14,968 bases of DNA from Propionibacteriaceae bacterium (lineage in GTDB: Bacteria > Actinomycetota > Actinomycetes > Propionibacteriales > Propionibacteriaceae). The stretch covers positions 1-14,968 of the forward strand of contig JAICEV010000033.1 of assembly GCA_025923975.1 (NCBI GenBank), in the 5' to 3' direction. Of the stretch, positions 14,414 to 14,968 are shown one piece after another (position 1 is the stretch's first letter; each line of letters starts with the position of its first letter). Made by a program: the position numbers and the translations under genes. The notes below the pieces were generated by a model. That model was given only the letters and a program-made list of their open reading frames with translations. It had not been told where the DNA came from and ran no database searches.

Positions 14414-14560
14414 GGTCACCGTGCACTCTCGAGTCGTTGCCATGGACATTGGGCGCTGGAGCTGCAGATGCTCCCTCGAGATACTGAGAACGAGCCGCGA
14501 GCGTCGTTGCGATACCTCGTTCAGGAAGGTGGGCCATGGGGGACGACACAGCATCTGTGA

Positions 14561-14731
14561 GCTCGGGCCGATCCACCTGAGCCGCGCACGAGCCGCGCTT
14601 TCGGGTATGCGCGCCGCCGCCGTTTGAAGGACATCCCTGAACTGAAGCGCCGGGAGCTGGTCGGGCGAAGTCTCGATCTCGGTCTGTCCGCTGCGCCGTC
14701 GATCAACGATCGAAACATCTCACTGTTTCCC
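14561..14731 (+). other. Possible N-terminal coding segment of the ureohydrolase in another frame
   Basis: This plus-strand frame has no stop from 14561 onward and reads, among others, LKDIPELKRRELVG, LDLGLSAAPSIND and RNISLFP. It is less Arg/Ser-rich than the frame used downstream read through the same bases, so it looks more like protein. Inserting one C in the CCC at 14729-14731 would join it smoothly to RGLDPMFAGINTF of the downstream ORF. There is no convincing start; the only one in frame is a TTG at 14624 without Shine-Dalgarno. It may be chance or a frameshift mutation or error. Confidence 0.4.
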
Positions 14732-14745
14732 GTGGCCTGGACCCG

Positions 14746-14968
14746 ATGTTCGCCGGTATCAATACATTCCCGAAGTCGCCGTATGTGGAAAACATCCGTG
14801 ACATCGGTGACTACGACGTCGCCGTCGTCAGAGCGCCCTTCGACATGGGAACGACATATCGCAGCGGCGCCCGGTTCGGCCCGCAGGCGGTGCGACGCAT
14901 ATCGGCTTTGTACGACCAGTACAGTCCTGATCTTGGCATGGACCTCCTCGAGGAGATCACAATCGGGG
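14746..14968 (+). CDS. Ureohydrolase (arginase/agmatinase family), N-terminal part, cut by window end
   Basis: 74 codons are visible from an ATG at 14746 to the right edge. MFAGINTFPKSPYVENI, then YDVAVVRAPFDMGTTYRSGA and RFGPQAVRRIS match the N-terminal region of agmatinase/guanidinobutyrase/guanidinase-type enzymes, which hydrolyse a guanidino group to urea with two Mn (or Ni) ions. The metal-binding histidine/aspartate motifs lie further on and cannot be checked, so the substrate is open. The usual Gly before APFD is Arg here. The ATG has no Shine-Dalgarno and lies inside what is normally conserved sequence, so the true start is probably upstream; the frame is stopped at 14638, which raises the question of a frameshift. 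It diverges from gatCAB and is probably unrelated to it. Confidence 0.75.
   Translation, partial: MFAGINTFPKSPYVENIRDIGDYDVAVVRAPFDMGTTYRSGARFGPQAVRRISALYDQYSPDLGMDLLEEITIG

Larger units (their letters stand above)
14375..14745. other. Divergent region between gatC and the ureohydrolase
   Basis: 371 bp without a confident gene. It holds the gatC Shine-Dalgarno and candidate -10, a 7-bp inverted repeat GAACGAG/CTCGTTC (14488-14494, 14516-14522), a GGAAGG (14524-14529) six bases before an ATG at 14536 whose frame stops at 14578, and an open stretch in the other plus frame (14561-14731) that reads like protein. I recognise no riboswitch or tRNA. The right half may be the damaged or mis-framed 5' end of the following gene. 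Confidence 0.5.

Noticed and set aside
14726..14732. Programmed -1 ribosomal frameshift at TTTCCCG
   Set aside because: In the reading frame of the upstream segment the codons are TTT CCC, which do not fit the X XXY YYZ slippery pattern; a simple 1-base indel explains the shift better.

Overview
The window (roughly 60-65 % G+C, estimated by eye) looks like a chromosomal, mostly housekeeping segment of an actinomycete. The markers are actinobacterial: a trp operon that begins with hisI and carries the Trp_oprn_chp (TIGR02234-like) and HGxxPAAW-type membrane proteins, a TIGR03085/maleylpyruvate-isomerase-N protein of the mycothiol-linked DinB-like fold, frequent GTG/TTG starts with 4-base GTGA/ATGA/TTGA overlaps, and candidate leaderless starts. 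Genus cannot be fixed from the sequence. I see no IS element, phage gene, CRISPR array, tRNA or rRNA.

Layout. Positions 1-7071, minus strand, read right to left: hisI, trpE, trp-operon membrane protein, HGxxPAAW protein, trpC, trpB, trpA, a Sco1/SenC copper chaperone lipoprotein and a MauE/DoxX membrane protein cut by the left edge. Most junctions overlap by 4 bases, so this is probably one translationally coupled operon for tryptophan synthesis, starting with a histidine enzyme and ending in extracytoplasmic redox/copper genes. From 7184, plus strand: a TIGR03085 protein, a lipoprotein of the PQQ-type glucose/sorbosone dehydrogenase family and a 75-residue two-helix membrane protein. Then a convergent VOC (glyoxalase-fold) protein on the minus strand at 9297-9713 and, divergent from it, a ChaA-type Ca2+/H+ antiporter at 9827-10927.

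Between the convergent chaA and gatB ends lies a 52-bp tandem repeat (10931-11069), each unit carrying a small hairpin with a compensatory base change; this is the most unusual non-coding structure here. Positions 11071-14374 (minus) hold gatC-gatA-gatB, the tRNA-dependent amidotransferase, all joined by ATGA overlaps. The right edge (14746-14968, plus) is the N-terminus of an arginase/agmatinase-family ureohydrolase, whose upstream sequence suggests a 1-base frameshift or a damaged 5' end.

I did not find a clear new defence or mobile system. The better leads are the hairpin repeat array, the coupling of copper/redox genes to trpA, the two uncharacterised membrane proteins inside the trp operon, a palindrome over a candidate leaderless promoter, and the possible frameshift in the ureohydrolase.
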